A stretch of 13,399 bases of DNA, taken from NCBI GenBank assembly GCA_963974445.1, contig CAXBDI010000110.1, positions 1 through 13,399 of the forward strand, written 5' to 3'. Below the pieces are notes generated by a model. That model did not search any database, had not been told where the DNA came from, and saw nothing but the letters and a program-made list of their open reading frames with translations. This document shows positions 1 to 7,393 of this stretch, one piece after another (the first letter of the stretch is position 1; each line of letters begins with the position of its first letter). Both the position numbers and the translations under genes were made by a program. The stretch is from JACKII01 sp963974445 (GTDB lineage: Bacteria; Pseudomonadota; Alphaproteobacteria; Bin95).

Positions 1-50
1 CCTCAAAGGCAAGCCCATGCTGCAGACGATTTGACAGGGGGCTGAGCAGT

Positions 51-275
51 TACAACCCACGAGCCGCAGCGGAGACGTTGCGGTGGATCCAGAGCGCCGC
101 CGCTAACCTGGCCCGTTTTCCCTACAGCGGCCGTCCAGGCAGGGTCAAGGGTTCGCGCGAACTTGTCGTGACAGGCACAAGGCACCTCGTAGCATACCGC
201 TACGACCCTATTGCAGATGAAGTCGCCGTCCTGGCAGTTCTGCATGGCGCCAGGAAATGGCCCGACACATTCTGA
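51..275 (+). pseudogene. 5'-truncated ParE/RelE-family toxin
   Basis: The frame that ends at the TGA at 273-275 carries the C-terminal two thirds of a ParE-type toxin. ParE toxins are small ribbon-helix proteins that poison DNA gyrase and are normally preceded by a ribbon-helix-helix antitoxin. Family hallmarks visible are NPRAAAET (about 54-77), LARFPYSGRPGRV (about 114-152), SRELVV, the central strand HLVAYRY and the C-terminal VLHGARKWPDTF. Family likeness begins abruptly near base 51. Upstream the frame is open to base 3 but encodes nothing ParE-like, so the first ~25 residues (first strand and start of helix 1) are missing. The only internal start is a TTG at 78, which lacks a good ribosome binding site. 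No antitoxin gene is visible. I read it as a broken toxin gene left by a recombination event. The family call is strong; the loss of the N-terminus rests on the shape of the family. Confidence 0.75.
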
Positions 276-287
276 GCATACTCCCGC

Positions 288-467
288 TCACCCCCGATCC
301 GGATTATAAACCTTGATCGGCCGATACGTCTTATAGGCCGGCGTCTGGTCCGCCCACATCACGCCGCTGGCCGCCGCACCGTCCACCACAATCGCTTGTC
401 CATTGACAAAGCTCGACCGGTCGCTCGCCAGGAACAGGGCCATCTGCGCGATGTCGTCGGGCTTGCC
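288..467 (-). pseudogene. C-terminal fragment of a short-chain dehydrogenase/reductase
   Basis: About 58 codons ending at the TGA at 288-290 match the C-terminal end of classical SDR oxidoreductases: GKPDDIAQMALFLASD, then SSFVNGQAIVVDGA. This is the conserved stretch in which SDRs close the Rossmann fold before the final strand and the typical VVDGG-like turn. The cofactor motif (TGxxxGxG), the Ser-Tyr-Lys catalytic residues and all preceding ~190 residues are absent, so this is only a tail. It runs past the usual end of the family by roughly 20 residues (MWADQTPAYKTYRPIKVYNP). Its 5' edge joins in frame to a transposase fragment around 459-467. It cannot be an active enzyme. It marks one side of a deletion or insertion scar. 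Confidence 0.75.
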
Positions 468-540
468 CGGCGGGATCAGCGGCTCGATCAGTGCCCATTC
501 CTCGTCGGTCAGGTCGCTCGGATAGCACAGGCCGTCGCAT
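460..540 (-). mobile_element. N-terminal fragment of IS5-family transposase
   Basis: In the minus-strand frame, bases 524 down to about 462 encode YPSDLTDEEWALIEPLIPPGK. This is the highly conserved N-terminus of IS5/IS1031-type transposases, which usually begin M-R-R-Y-P-S-D-L-T-D-E-E-W. Everything after about residue 20 of the transposase, including the DDE catalytic core, is absent. The sequence instead continues in frame into an SDR tail. An ATG followed by two Arg-like codons lies at 538-540, in a different reading frame from YPSDL. It looks as if a few bases were gained between the original start and the YPSD codons, which is a second lesion. I could not identify a terminal inverted repeat upstream. 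Confidence 0.65.
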
Positions 541-697
541 TTTTTGGCGCGCAGGAACAAATGCTTCACCTCCACGGTTATAACGCCTCGGATCTGGTGG
601 ATGTAAAAGCATCCCGGAAGGACCATCTGCCGAGTGCATTCTCGAACTTGCCCCTTGAGTGGGTGCGAGTTTCAACGCAGGCAAGGAATTAAAGGCC

Positions 698-1528
698 GTG
701 CAGGTCGCCGTTAAAGCTGCGCTCGACTATTATGTCGCAGCGCCAACGAGTTTTGTCTTCAACGTCGCGGCGGCGTGGACGGATCACCAACGCGTGGTCC
801 AGGAAACGCTCTGCATCGAACCGGATGAGGCGGAGGCGGAGAAAAACAAGGCGCGCCGTGGCGACAACCGCTTGCTCAGGGTCAATGCGCCGGAAGGCCA
901 GTTCAGGCTGGTCTACGAGGCGCTCGTCGAGCTTTCGCCCCAGATGGATGTCCGTGAAAAGCTGTTGCAGAAGGCCCATGGCGGGCTGCCGGATGAAACC
1001 TTGACCTTCCTTAACCCCAGCCGTTACTGCCCGTCGGATCGACTTGACCGCTGGGCGTTACGCGAATTCGGCAACACTGGGCAGGACGGTAGCAGGGTAG
1101 AGGCTATTTGCGATTGGATCCACGAGCGCATGGACTATCAGCCGGGAACGACAGACTCGCGAACCGACGCGACCGAGGCCTTGGTGCAGTGCGCCGGCGT
1201 CTGTCGCGACTATGCTCATGTCGGCATCGCCTTCTGCCGCGCCATGGGCATTCCCGCACGCTATGTCTCCGGTTACGCCGTCGATCTCGATCCGCCCGAT
1301 TTTCATGGTTTCTTCGAAGCCTATCTGGGCGACGCCTGGTATCTGTTTGACGCTACCAAGTTGGCACCTCGGGAGGGTTTTGTGCGCATCGGTGTGGGCC
1401 GAGACGCCGCCGACTGTGCTTTCGCTATCATTGTCGGTGCCGCACAGCTCACATCGATGGAGGTTTCCGCCAAACGTCAAGGGCACAGCGAGGCTGGCTG
1501 CGGGGACAGGGCTATTTCGACGGCGTGA
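698..1528 (+). CDS. Transglutaminase-like (papain-fold) family protein
   Basis: Bacterial transglutaminase-like protein of 276 residues from the chosen start. The N-terminal half (LDYYVAAPTSFVFNVAAA, about residues 8-27) is the beta-rich domain that precedes the catalytic core in this family. The core shows the full triad: Cys169 in CAGVCRDYAH, His203 in DFHGFFEAYL and Asp218 in YLFDATKLAP. The GIPARYVSGY strand lies between Cys and His. Members are thought to act as cysteine peptidases or amidases rather than true crosslinkers; the substrate is unknown. The frame is open from a GTG at 659, but I prefer the GTG at 698. It has an AAGGA at 683-687, ten bases upstream, and the family similarity begins right there. 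The C-terminus after LTSMEVSAKR is short and not family-like. The gene stands alone between the scar zone and the convergent prpD-like gene. No signal peptide is seen, so it is probably cytoplasmic. Confidence 0.85.
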   Translation: MQVAVKAALDYYVAAPTSFVFNVAAAWTDHQRVVQETLCIEPDEAEAEKNKARRGDNRLLRVNAPEGQFRLVYEALVELSPQMDVREKLLQKAHGGLPDETLTFLNPSRYCPSDRLDRWALREFGNTGQDGSRVEAICDWIHERMDYQPGTTDSRTDATEALVQCAGVCRDYAHVGIAFCRAMGIPARYVSGYAVDLDPPDFHGFFEAYLGDAWYLFDATKLAPREGFVRIGVGRDAADCAFAIIVGAAQLTSMEVSAKRQGHSEAGCGDRAISTA

Positions 1529-1626
1529 TACTCGCCGGCATCGTTACGGACGCTTAGGCTGGCTACCGACACGGTAAATCCAGAGTAAAGCAGTGGGCCT
1601 GGCAATGGACTGCGTCGATCCCGGCA

Positions 1627-1660
1627 TCGCCTCAACCGCCGCGCAAAGCCGCTGAGGCGA
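1627..1660 (-). terminator. Possible hairpin after the MmgE/PrpD gene
   Basis: TCGCCTCA (1627-1634) and TGAGGCGA (1653-1660) are perfect 8-base inverted repeats around an 18-base loop. They lie five bases beyond the stop codon of the minus-strand MmgE/PrpD gene, in the 137-bp convergent gap after the transglutaminase gene. There is no T-tract on either side, so intrinsic termination would be inefficient. It could instead protect the 3' end of the message. Confidence 0.3.
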
Positions 1661-1665
1661 CAGGT

Positions 1666-3006
1666 TCAGGCCGAGAGCAGGTCGGAGACCGGCCGGCCGG
1701 CAGGTCCCTGCATCACTTCGCGGATCAGCCGGTCGGCGCGGGCGTCATCCAGCCGGCCGCGGCAATAAAGGCGCGCCTTGGCAATGACCTCCGCATCGGT
1801 GAGCGGCTGGGCGGCGTCGCCCGGTACGCGGTCTATTTGCTGCGACCACGGCGCGCCGCCGCTTTCCACAGTCAGGCGCGCAGCCCTTTGGCCATCTCGG
1901 CCGAGGGCCTCGACCGGCTCTGTGCGAACCCGCCGCTCCAGCGCCGTGATGTCCGGATCGTGCAAGACATCCGGCTCATAGGCTGCCGGCGTCAGGTCGC
2001 CGTGGGCGAGAGCGGCGGCCAGGGTGTAGCTCAGCGAAAACTGCGCCATGATCGGCGATACCGGCGCACGGTTGCCACAATAGGTGACGGCCTCCGGATA
2101 AATCTCCAGCGCCGCGGAGACATCGGCGATGGGCGTGTCCGGATGCTGCCGCCGCCAACTCCGCGCCGCCTCGACGCCATAGTGTGTGTGCCGGACGCTG
2201 GGATAGGGTTTCAGATAGCCTTCCAGCAGCAAGCGCCTGCCCGGACCGACCCATGCCGCATCGTCCCGGTTGAAAGCGTAGCCGCCGGCAGCATCGACGG
2301 CGCCTGCCGGTGTCGTCATGCCTGTGGCGAGCGATGCGGCCAGCAGTACGCCGGCTGAAGCGGCATGCGCCGAATAGCTGTTGCGGACATCCGCCCCCTG
2401 GCTCACCGGCAGATACAGGCTGGCCGGCATCTGACAGAGCGCCGCCGCGGCTGCTGCGGCCAAAGCTGCGCCGTCGGCCTGGCCATAAAGACGGCGTGCG
2501 GCGACCGTTGCCGCGACCAGGCCCCAGGTTCCGTCGACATGGACCCCCGGTTTCGCCCGGAACAGGCCGCCCATCCGCCCGCCGAACTCGAATCCTGCCG
2601 CAATTGCCGCCAACATCTGACCAAGGCTCGCATCGACCCGAAGCGCCGCCCCGACCGCCGCGGCCACGGCGTGCAGGCCTGGCCGGCCATGGGCGAAAGC
2701 GAGACCCTCGCATGCCTCGTCTGCGCACGCAGCCAGCGCCACGACATAGGCCGCCTCCGCCGGGCCGAGGCCGGATGGCGCACCCAGAATGACATGGGCT
2801 GCCCCCGATTTGGCGGACGCGTCCCCGCCCAAATAGCGGAGGTCGACCTTGCGCATTCCGGCGATGGCGCAGGCGAGCGTGTCCAGCAGAAGGCGTCTTG
2901 CGGCATGGTCCGCGTCGCCCTCCAGCGGGGTTGCGCACACCCAGTCGCCTATCGCCAACAGCCTCTCTTCGTAAGACTCACCCGCGCTCCCGTTCGCTAT
3001 CGTCAT
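1666..3006 (-). CDS. MmgE/PrpD family protein
   Basis: A 446-residue protein of the MmgE/PrpD fold, the family of 2-methylcitrate dehydratase and cis-aconitate decarboxylase. Length is normal. It has the helical first domain (LLLDTLACAIAG at about 39-50, GRPGLHAVAAAVGAAL at 107-122, GFEFGGRMGG at 138-147), the lid segment with the family signature KPYPSVRHTH at 266-275, and AQFSLSYTLAAAL at 321-333, equivalent to the FSLPYxxAAAL block. At 107-110 it reads GRPG where many relatives have a His-Pro pair, so the reaction may differ from dehydration of methylcitrate. No other methylcitrate-cycle gene is nearby, so prpD is not justified as a name. The start ATG (3004-3006) has GGGAGAGG at 3017-3024. 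It is divergent from the TAXI transporter, which suggests a shared substrate. The protein is cytoplasmic. Family call is firm, reaction unknown. Confidence 0.9.
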   Translation of the reverse strand: MTIANGSAGESYEERLLAIGDWVCATPLEGDADHAARRLLLDTLACAIAGMRKVDLRYLGGDASAKSGAAHVILGAPSGLGPAEAAYVVALAACADEACEGLAFAHGRPGLHAVAAAVGAALRVDASLGQMLAAIAAGFEFGGRMGGLFRAKPGVHVDGTWGLVAATVAARRLYGQADGAALAAAAAAALCQMPASLYLPVSQGADVRNSYSAHAASAGVLLAASLATGMTTPAGAVDAAGGYAFNRDDAAWVGPGRRLLLEGYLKPYPSVRHTHYGVEAARSWRRQHPDTPIADVSAALEIYPEAVTYCGNRAPVSPIMAQFSLSYTLAAALAHGDLTPAAYEPDVLHDPDITALERRVRTEPVEALGRDGQRAARLTVESGGAPWSQQIDRVPGDAAQPLTDAEVIAKARLYCRGRLDDARADRLIREVMQGPAGRPVSDLLSA

Positions 3007-3075
3007 GGTCCGGACGCCTCTCCCAATTGTCTATGGCTTTGAAATAACGCGATTAATGCCGAACTCAGAGGGGGC

Positions 3076-3105
3076 TTGTCAGCCTCGCAAGGAAGCGCCT
3101 AGCAT
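3076..3105 (+). promoter_or_regulatory. Candidate promoter for the TAXI transporter operon
   Basis: TTGTCA (3076-3081) and TAGCAT (3100-3105) are separated by 18 bases. This is a modest sigma70-like match in the 146-bp divergent gap. Transcription would begin near 3112, downstream of the alternative ATG at 3108, which supports the ATG at 3153 as the translation start of the receptor. Confidence 0.35.
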
Positions 3106-3152
3106 CAATGGACGGATGGAGGGTAGCAATAACACAACGATGGGATGAAGAA

Positions 3153-4334
3153 ATGCGCGATAGCAAGAGATGGACATTTGGCCTGTTGCGAATAACCGCA
3201 GCGGTTGCATTGACGACGGCAGCAACAGGCGGCCCGGCGTTAGCGGCTGAACTGCCGCGATCCATGGTCTGGAGCTCCTACGACCTTGGCAGTTCCGGCC
3301 ATACGGAAGCATCCGGCATCGCCAATGCCCTGCAAACCCGCTACGATATGCGCATTCGGATCGTGCCGTCCGGCACCTCCATCGGGCGGATGCTGCCGAT
3401 GGTCACCGGGCGCGTGCGCTACGGCTTCCTCGGCAACGAGGCGTTCTTCTCGTCAGAGGCGACGTACGACTTTGCCGCCAAGCAATGGGGACCGCAGGAT
3501 GTCCGCGTGCTGCTGGGCCGTCCGTCGCCGCTCGGCATGGCGACCACGCGCTGCGAGGAGCACAACGTCAGGACCGTGGCCGACCTCAAAGGTCTGAAGA
3601 TCGGCTATGTGAAGGGCAATCCGTCGGTCAACGTCAAGAACGACGCGATCCTCGCCTTCGCCGGTTTGACCCGGGACGACGTCGAGCCGGTGTGGTTCGG
3701 TGGCTGGGGCCAACAACTGCCGGCCATTCTCGCCGGGCAGATAGATGTGATGAGCAATGTGCCGACCTCCGGTCAGGTCCGCCAGATTGAGGCGTCGCCG
3801 GGCGGCCTGTGTTGGCCGGAAATGCCCGCCGATGACAAGGAAGGCTGGAAGCGGGCCCAGGCGATTGCAGGCTTCCTGAAGCCGGTGAAAGCGACCGCCG
3901 GCGCCGGCCTTTCTGAAGAGAACCCGAAGTCGCTGGCGGGCTACCGCTATCCGATCGTGACGACCTACGCCAGCACGCCGGACGATGAAGTCTATAACCT
4001 GATGAAGGCCCTGCACGAAACGTTCGACGACTACAAATCGACGACCGTCGCATCGGCAGGCTGGGCCATGAGCGAGGGCGGCCGCCCGCCGTACGACGCG
4101 GCCACGCACGCCGGCGCCGTTCGTCTGCTGAAGGAAATCGGCGTTTGGACCGAGGAAGACCAGGCCTGGAACGAAGCGCGGCTGGCGCGCATGGCGAAGG
4201 TGCAGGCGGAATGGGACAAGGCCGTTGCCGCCTTCGATGACTGGCGCGCCGAACAGAAAGCCGCCGGCAAAAGCGTCGACGCCGACGAGGCATGGCTGGG
4301 CTATTGGGAAGAGTGGCGCACCAAGCACCTCTGA
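3153..4334 (+). CDS. TAXI-family TRAP transporter periplasmic receptor
   Basis: Solute-binding subunit of a TAXI-type tripartite (TRAP) transporter, 393 residues from this start. The first ~31 residues (MRDSKRWTFGLLRITAAVA... ending GPALA) form a Sec signal peptide with a basic start, hydrophobic core and an AxA-type cleavage site. The mature protein shows the family layout: LGSSGHTEASGIANAL, the binding-cleft segment IVPSGTSIGRMLPMVTGRV, DLKGLKIGYVKGNPSVNVKNDAILAFAGLTRDDVEPVWFGG (quoted in parts: DLKGLKIGY, NAILAFAGL-like, VWFGG) and AILAGQIDVMSNVPTSG. An upstream in-frame ATG at 3108 would add 15 residues ahead of the signal peptide and lies before the likely transcription start, so 3153 is preferred, with GATGAAG just upstream. 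The C-terminus (after about residue 340) is a charged helical extension. The gene lies 103 bp ahead of its permease. Ligand unknown; TAXI receptors bind small carboxylates or amino acids. Confidence 0.9.
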   Translation: MRDSKRWTFGLLRITAAVALTTAATGGPALAAELPRSMVWSSYDLGSSGHTEASGIANALQTRYDMRIRIVPSGTSIGRMLPMVTGRVRYGFLGNEAFFSSEATYDFAAKQWGPQDVRVLLGRPSPLGMATTRCEEHNVRTVADLKGLKIGYVKGNPSVNVKNDAILAFAGLTRDDVEPVWFGGWGQQLPAILAGQIDVMSNVPTSGQVRQIEASPGGLCWPEMPADDKEGWKRAQAIAGFLKPVKATAGAGLSEENPKSLAGYRYPIVTTYASTPDDEVYNLMKALHETFDDYKSTTVASAGWAMSEGGRPPYDAATHAGAVRLLKEIGVWTEEDQAWNEARLARMAKVQAEWDKAVAAFDDWRAEQKAAGKSVDADEAWLGYWEEWRTKHL

Positions 4335-4344
4335 TCCCGGTCAT

Positions 4345-4381
4345 CCGCTATAGGAGCGGCCAAGCCGGCAACAAGCCCGGC
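4345..4381 (+). promoter_or_regulatory. Two small intercistronic hairpins in the TRAP operon
   Basis: Between the receptor stop and the permease start there are two short inverted repeats: CCGCT/AGCGG (4345-4359, loop ATAGG) and GCCGG/CCGGC (4364-4381). Neither is followed by T residues. In binding-protein transporter operons such hairpins often stabilise the upstream message or trim readthrough, so that receptor outnumbers permease. That role is inferred here. Confidence 0.3.
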
Positions 4382-4423
4382 AGGCTGCTCGCCGCGTCGC
4401 GGATAAACCAACCGACCCTCCCG

Positions 4424-4429
4424 AAGGAG
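4424..4429 (+). promoter_or_regulatory. Ribosome binding site fixing the permease start
   Basis: AAGGAG sits eight bases before the ATG at 4438. It overlaps the alternative in-frame GTG at 4429, so that GTG cannot be the real start. Confidence 0.7.
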
Positions 4430-4437
4430 TGCGAGAT

Positions 4438-6411
4438 ATGGCAGCCGAGCCGGCGCAACCCGATCCCACGCCGGGAGTCGATGCAACCGCGGTCATGGCG
4501 AAATTCAAGGAAGGCGGCGTCGCGGCAGACAAGCGCCTGACCGGGGTCGCCTATTGGGTCGCCTTTGCGTTCGGCGCCGCCGGTATCCTCGTCAACATCA
4601 ACCAGATTTGGAACCTGCATGCGTTCGGCATCGTGCTGGTCGATACCGCCTACCTGTTCATCCTGCTCGGCCTATTCCTGCCATTGGCGTTCCTGTCGTT
4701 CCCAGCCAGAGCCTCGCAAAGCGAGCGCATTCCCTGGTTCGACTGGGTTTTGTTTTTCGGCACCGTTGCCTCCAGCTTCTTTCTGGCCTCAAACGGCAGC
4801 CGCATCGTGCTGGAGGGGTGGGACCTGATCGCGCCGCCACTTCCGACCTGGCTCAGCGCCTTCGTCGTCGTGGTCTCCCTGGAGGCGGTGCGCCGGGCAG
4901 GCGGCATGCCGCTGTTCCTCATCTGCACCATGTTCGCGCTGTTCCCGCTCTATTCAGAACAGTTGCCGGGCTTCCTTTGGGGGCCGAGCATCAGCCTGGA
5001 AGAGCTGTGGCGCGCGCACGCCATGGGCAACGAGAGCATAATCGGCTTGCCGATGCGCGTGACCGGCGGCCTGTTGATCGGGTTCCTGATCTTCGGCTCG
5101 GCGCTGGTGGTGACCGGCGGCGGCGACTTCTTCATGGCGTTTGCGACGTCGCTGATGGGCAGGGCCCGTGGTGGCCCGGCCAAGGTCGCAATCCTATCCA
5201 GCGGCTTCTTCGGTTCACTGTCGGGCAGCGTGATCTCCAACGTCGTAACAACCGGCCAGATCACCATCCCGACGATGAAACGCACGGGCTATCCAGCGAC
5301 TTACGCGGCGGCGGTGGAGTCGTGTGCGTCGACCGGCGGTGCGTTGATGCCGCCGGTGATGGGCGCGGTCGCCTTCATCATGGCCGAGTTCCTGAACGTC
5401 GCCTACTCCACCATCATGATTGCCGCCCTGGCGCCGGCAGTGCTGTTCTACCTGGCGCTGCTGCTGCAGACCGACGCCTACGCCGCCCGCAACAACCTGA
5501 GCGGTCTGCCGCCGGAGGAAATCCCAAAAATCTGGCCGGTGATCAAGCAGGGCTGGCATTTTCTGTTCTGTCTGGCGGTACTGATTTACATGCTGGTGGT
5601 GATGCGGATCGACGCCTATGCGCCGTATTACGCGACGGCGGTGCTGATCGCGACATCGATGATCCGCCGCCGCAACCGCTTCGGCCCGATGATGGCGAAG
5701 GCGCTGGTGGTCGAGGCGACCAAGACCATCGTCAACATCGTCGCCATCATCGTCGGCATCGGCATGGTGTTGGGATCGCTTTCCCTTACCGGCGTTGGCG
5801 GCGCGTTCTCCCGCGAGTTGTTGCAGTACGCCGGCGACAACATCTACCTGCTGCTGGGGTTGGGAGCGCTCACCAGCTTCCTGCTCGGCATGGGGATGAC
5901 GGTGACGGCGTGCTATATCTTCCTGGCGATTGTGCTGGCCCCTGCGCTGGTCAAGGGCGGCCTCGATCCGACGGCGAGCCACCTGTTCATTCTGTATTGG
6001 GGGATGATGTCCTACATCACGCCGCCAGTGGCGCTGGCGGCGGTCGCGGCCTCCTCTATCGCCGGGTCGAACGCGCTGGCGACCGGGGTCATGGCGATGC
6101 GGCTGGGGGCGATCCTGTTCATTCTGCCCTTCCTGTTCGTGCTGCACCCGACACTGATCCTGCAAGGCAGCTTCGTGGATATTGTCCACGATATCACCAC
6201 CGCGGTGATTGCCGTCTGGCTGCTGGCGTCGGCGTTCGAGGGCTGGCTGTACTTCTTTGGGCGGATCACGTGGCAGCGCATCCCGTTGTTTGCCGCGGCC
6301 GCGCTGTTGTTCTACCCGGAAGGGTCGTCCGACATTGCCGCAACGATTACCGTCGCCGCGATCTATGTCGTATCCAACCTGACGCGGCGCCTGCGGCCTT
6401 CCCCGTCGTAG
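4438..6411 (+). CDS. TRAP transporter fused permease (TAXI type, DctQM fusion)
   Basis: A 657-residue inner-membrane protein joining the small (DctQ-like) and large (DctM-like) TRAP permease subunits, as is usual for TAXI systems. It works with the receptor encoded just upstream as a cation-driven symporter. The N-terminal ~35 residues are hydrophilic, followed by membrane helices in the first ~170 residues (AYWVAFAFGAAGILV, AYLFILLGLFLPLAFLSF, WVLFFGTVASSFF). The DctM signature region spans about 210-315: GGLLIGFLIFGSALVVTG, GGGDFFMAFATSLMGRARGG, SGFFGSLSGSVISNVVTTG, ITIPTMKRTGYP and ESCASTGGALMPPVMGAVAF. The latter half has further helices and the YWGMMSYITPPVALAAVAAS block near residue 520. 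The protein is full length. It ends 101 bp before the convergent minus-strand operon. No clear terminator was seen in that gap (6412-6512), only a repeated CCGGCAGGC and GC-rich weak dyads. Confidence 0.92.
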   Translation: MAAEPAQPDPTPGVDATAVMAKFKEGGVAADKRLTGVAYWVAFAFGAAGILVNINQIWNLHAFGIVLVDTAYLFILLGLFLPLAFLSFPARASQSERIPWFDWVLFFGTVASSFFLASNGSRIVLEGWDLIAPPLPTWLSAFVVVVSLEAVRRAGGMPLFLICTMFALFPLYSEQLPGFLWGPSISLEELWRAHAMGNESIIGLPMRVTGGLLIGFLIFGSALVVTGGGDFFMAFATSLMGRARGGPAKVAILSSGFFGSLSGSVISNVVTTGQITIPTMKRTGYPATYAAAVESCASTGGALMPPVMGAVAFIMAEFLNVAYSTIMIAALAPAVLFYLALLLQTDAYAARNNLSGLPPEEIPKIWPVIKQGWHFLFCLAVLIYMLVVMRIDAYAPYYATAVLIATSMIRRRNRFGPMMAKALVVEATKTIVNIVAIIVGIGMVLGSLSLTGVGGAFSRELLQYAGDNIYLLLGLGALTSFLLGMGMTVTACYIFLAIVLAPALVKGGLDPTASHLFILYWGMMSYITPPVALAAVAASSIAGSNALATGVMAMRLGAILFILPFLFVLHPTLILQGSFVDIVHDITTAVIAVWLLASAFEGWLYFFGRITWQRIPLFAAAALLFYPEGSSDIAATITVAAIYVVSNLTRRLRPSPS

Positions 6412-6512
6412 CAGGGCTGGAGCAAGAGGCTGGACCGGCAGGCTAGCGCGGCGCGCGCAGGGTCCGGCAGGCCAACGCTGTCTTCATCTCGGGACCCTCG
6501 GGAGGGCTTCCT

Positions 6513-7340
6513 CTACTCGCCCTCGAACACGGCCAGCAGACGGCCTTCGATGCTGCGCCGTGGCGGCGCGTCCTCCGGCGTATCGGGGATATCGAACGAG
6601 GTGTGCGGGCAGTAGACGGAGCGGTTCTTGCGCCCGTCCATCTGCTTGAACACCAGGATTTCGTCCGGCGTCATGTTCGGGAAATAGCACCAGCGGTGGT
6701 TCGGGTTGTAGACCGGGGCCGCCACCAGCGCGTCGGTGTTGCGGCCGGTATAGTAGTAGTCGATGACGTCGTCTTCCGGCAGCGACTGCCAGTCGATGAA
6801 GGCCAGCGGGTTGTTGATCGCCGGGTTGTCGAACGGCTGCCAGGTGTTGAACCAGACGTATTTCCAGTGCGGCTGTGGCTCAACGCCGTGCTGCTCCAGC
6901 ACCTCCTCGGACATCTCCTGCAAGCGCTTGATGTTGTAGTCGCAGTGGACGAAGCGGGCGTAGCCGTCGTTGAAGTCGATCGGCGTTTCCGTCCGGATCA
7001 GGTGTCCGCGCACAAAGGCTTTGTGAGCGCCGGTGACCCGCTCCACCAGCCGCTCGATCTCTGGATAATAGAGCCTGGCGACCTCGTCCTCGTTGCGGAA
7101 ATCGGTCACCGCGGAGGTGTGTTGCGTCAGGGTAAAGCCGGAACGGTCCAGATCGGTCTGCCCCGCCGCCAGCGCCGGCCGGGCGTTGTGGACCAGAATA
7201 TTTTGCACCGCGGTGTTGGCGCGGCGGGTTTCGCGGGAGCCGATGCGGGGGATCTCGTCGCGTTGCTTCCACTCGGCGTTCACATAGCGGACCTTGGCGG
7301 CCAGCGGCTTTGTGTTGGATAACAGGCCGGGGTCGTTCAT
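6513..7340 (-). CDS. CmcJ/NvfI-family putative Fe(II)/2-oxoglutarate oxygenase
   Basis: A 275-residue protein of the CmcJ/NvfI family, related to AsaB and gibberellin A4 desaturase-like enzymes, with members in fungal secondary metabolism and beta-lactam modification. Segments that support this are QNILVHNARP (about 46-55), VHCDYN (131-136), WFNTWQPFDNPAINNPLAF (163-181), DYYYTGRN, NHRWCYFPNMTPDEILVFKQ (214-233), PHTSFDIP (245-252) and PPRRSIEGRLLAVF (259-272). His132-x-Asp134 and His246 could form the 2-His-1-carboxylate iron site, and an Arg near 262-267 could bind 2-oxoglutarate; these assignments are inferred. The start is the ATG at 7338-7340. An ATG at 7358 in frame falls within the upstream region and overlaps the ribosome binding site. 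It is the last gene of a minus-strand operon, 53 bp after the MaoC gene. Likely cytoplasmic. The role in a catabolic setting is unknown. Confidence 0.85.
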   Translation of the reverse strand: MNDPGLLSNTKPLAAKVRYVNAEWKQRDEIPRIGSRETRRANTAVQNILVHNARPALAAGQTDLDRSGFTLTQHTSAVTDFRNEDEVARLYYPEIERLVERVTGAHKAFVRGHLIRTETPIDFNDGYARFVHCDYNIKRLQEMSEEVLEQHGVEPQPHWKYVWFNTWQPFDNPAINNPLAFIDWQSLPEDDVIDYYYTGRNTDALVAAPVYNPNHRWCYFPNMTPDEILVFKQMDGRKNRSVYCPHTSFDIPDTPEDAPPRRSIEGRLLAVFEGE

Positions 7341-7350
7341 GGGGCGTATC

Positions 7351-7356
7351 TCCTCC
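7351..7356 (-). promoter_or_regulatory. Ribosome binding site of the CmcJ/NvfI gene
   Basis: On the minus strand this reads GGAGGA, ten bases before the ATG at 7340. It overlaps the region of the alternative ATG at 7358 and so selects the shorter protein. Confidence 0.65.
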
Positions 7357-7393
7357 ATACCTCATTTGCGACAACTGTAGCGGAACCAGCTCG

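Noticed and set aside
1976..2938. 320-codon minus-strand frame overlapping the MmgE/PrpD gene
   Set aside because: Arg/Gly-rich shadow frame of the MmgE/PrpD gene, which has clear family motifs in the other frame.
1666..3006. Methylcitrate cycle (prpD) assignment
   Set aside because: No prpB, prpC or acnD-like gene nearby, and the His-Pro block is altered, so only the family name is used.
5215..6189. 324-codon minus-strand frame opposite the permease gene
   Set aside because: His/Arg/Gln-rich composition typical of the antisense of a membrane protein gene; no recognisable domain.
4554..6446. 630-codon open frame on the plus strand within the TRAP permease gene
   Set aside because: It is the third-position-driven shadow of a GC-rich gene. 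Its product is Arg/Pro/His/Gly-rich with no family features, while the other frame gives a full permease.
6412..6512. Terminator between the convergent TRAP and CmcJ/NvfI operons
   Set aside because: Only weak GC-rich dyads (CCCT/AGGG near 6495-6506, GGACC/GGTCC near 6432-6465) and no T-run on either strand.
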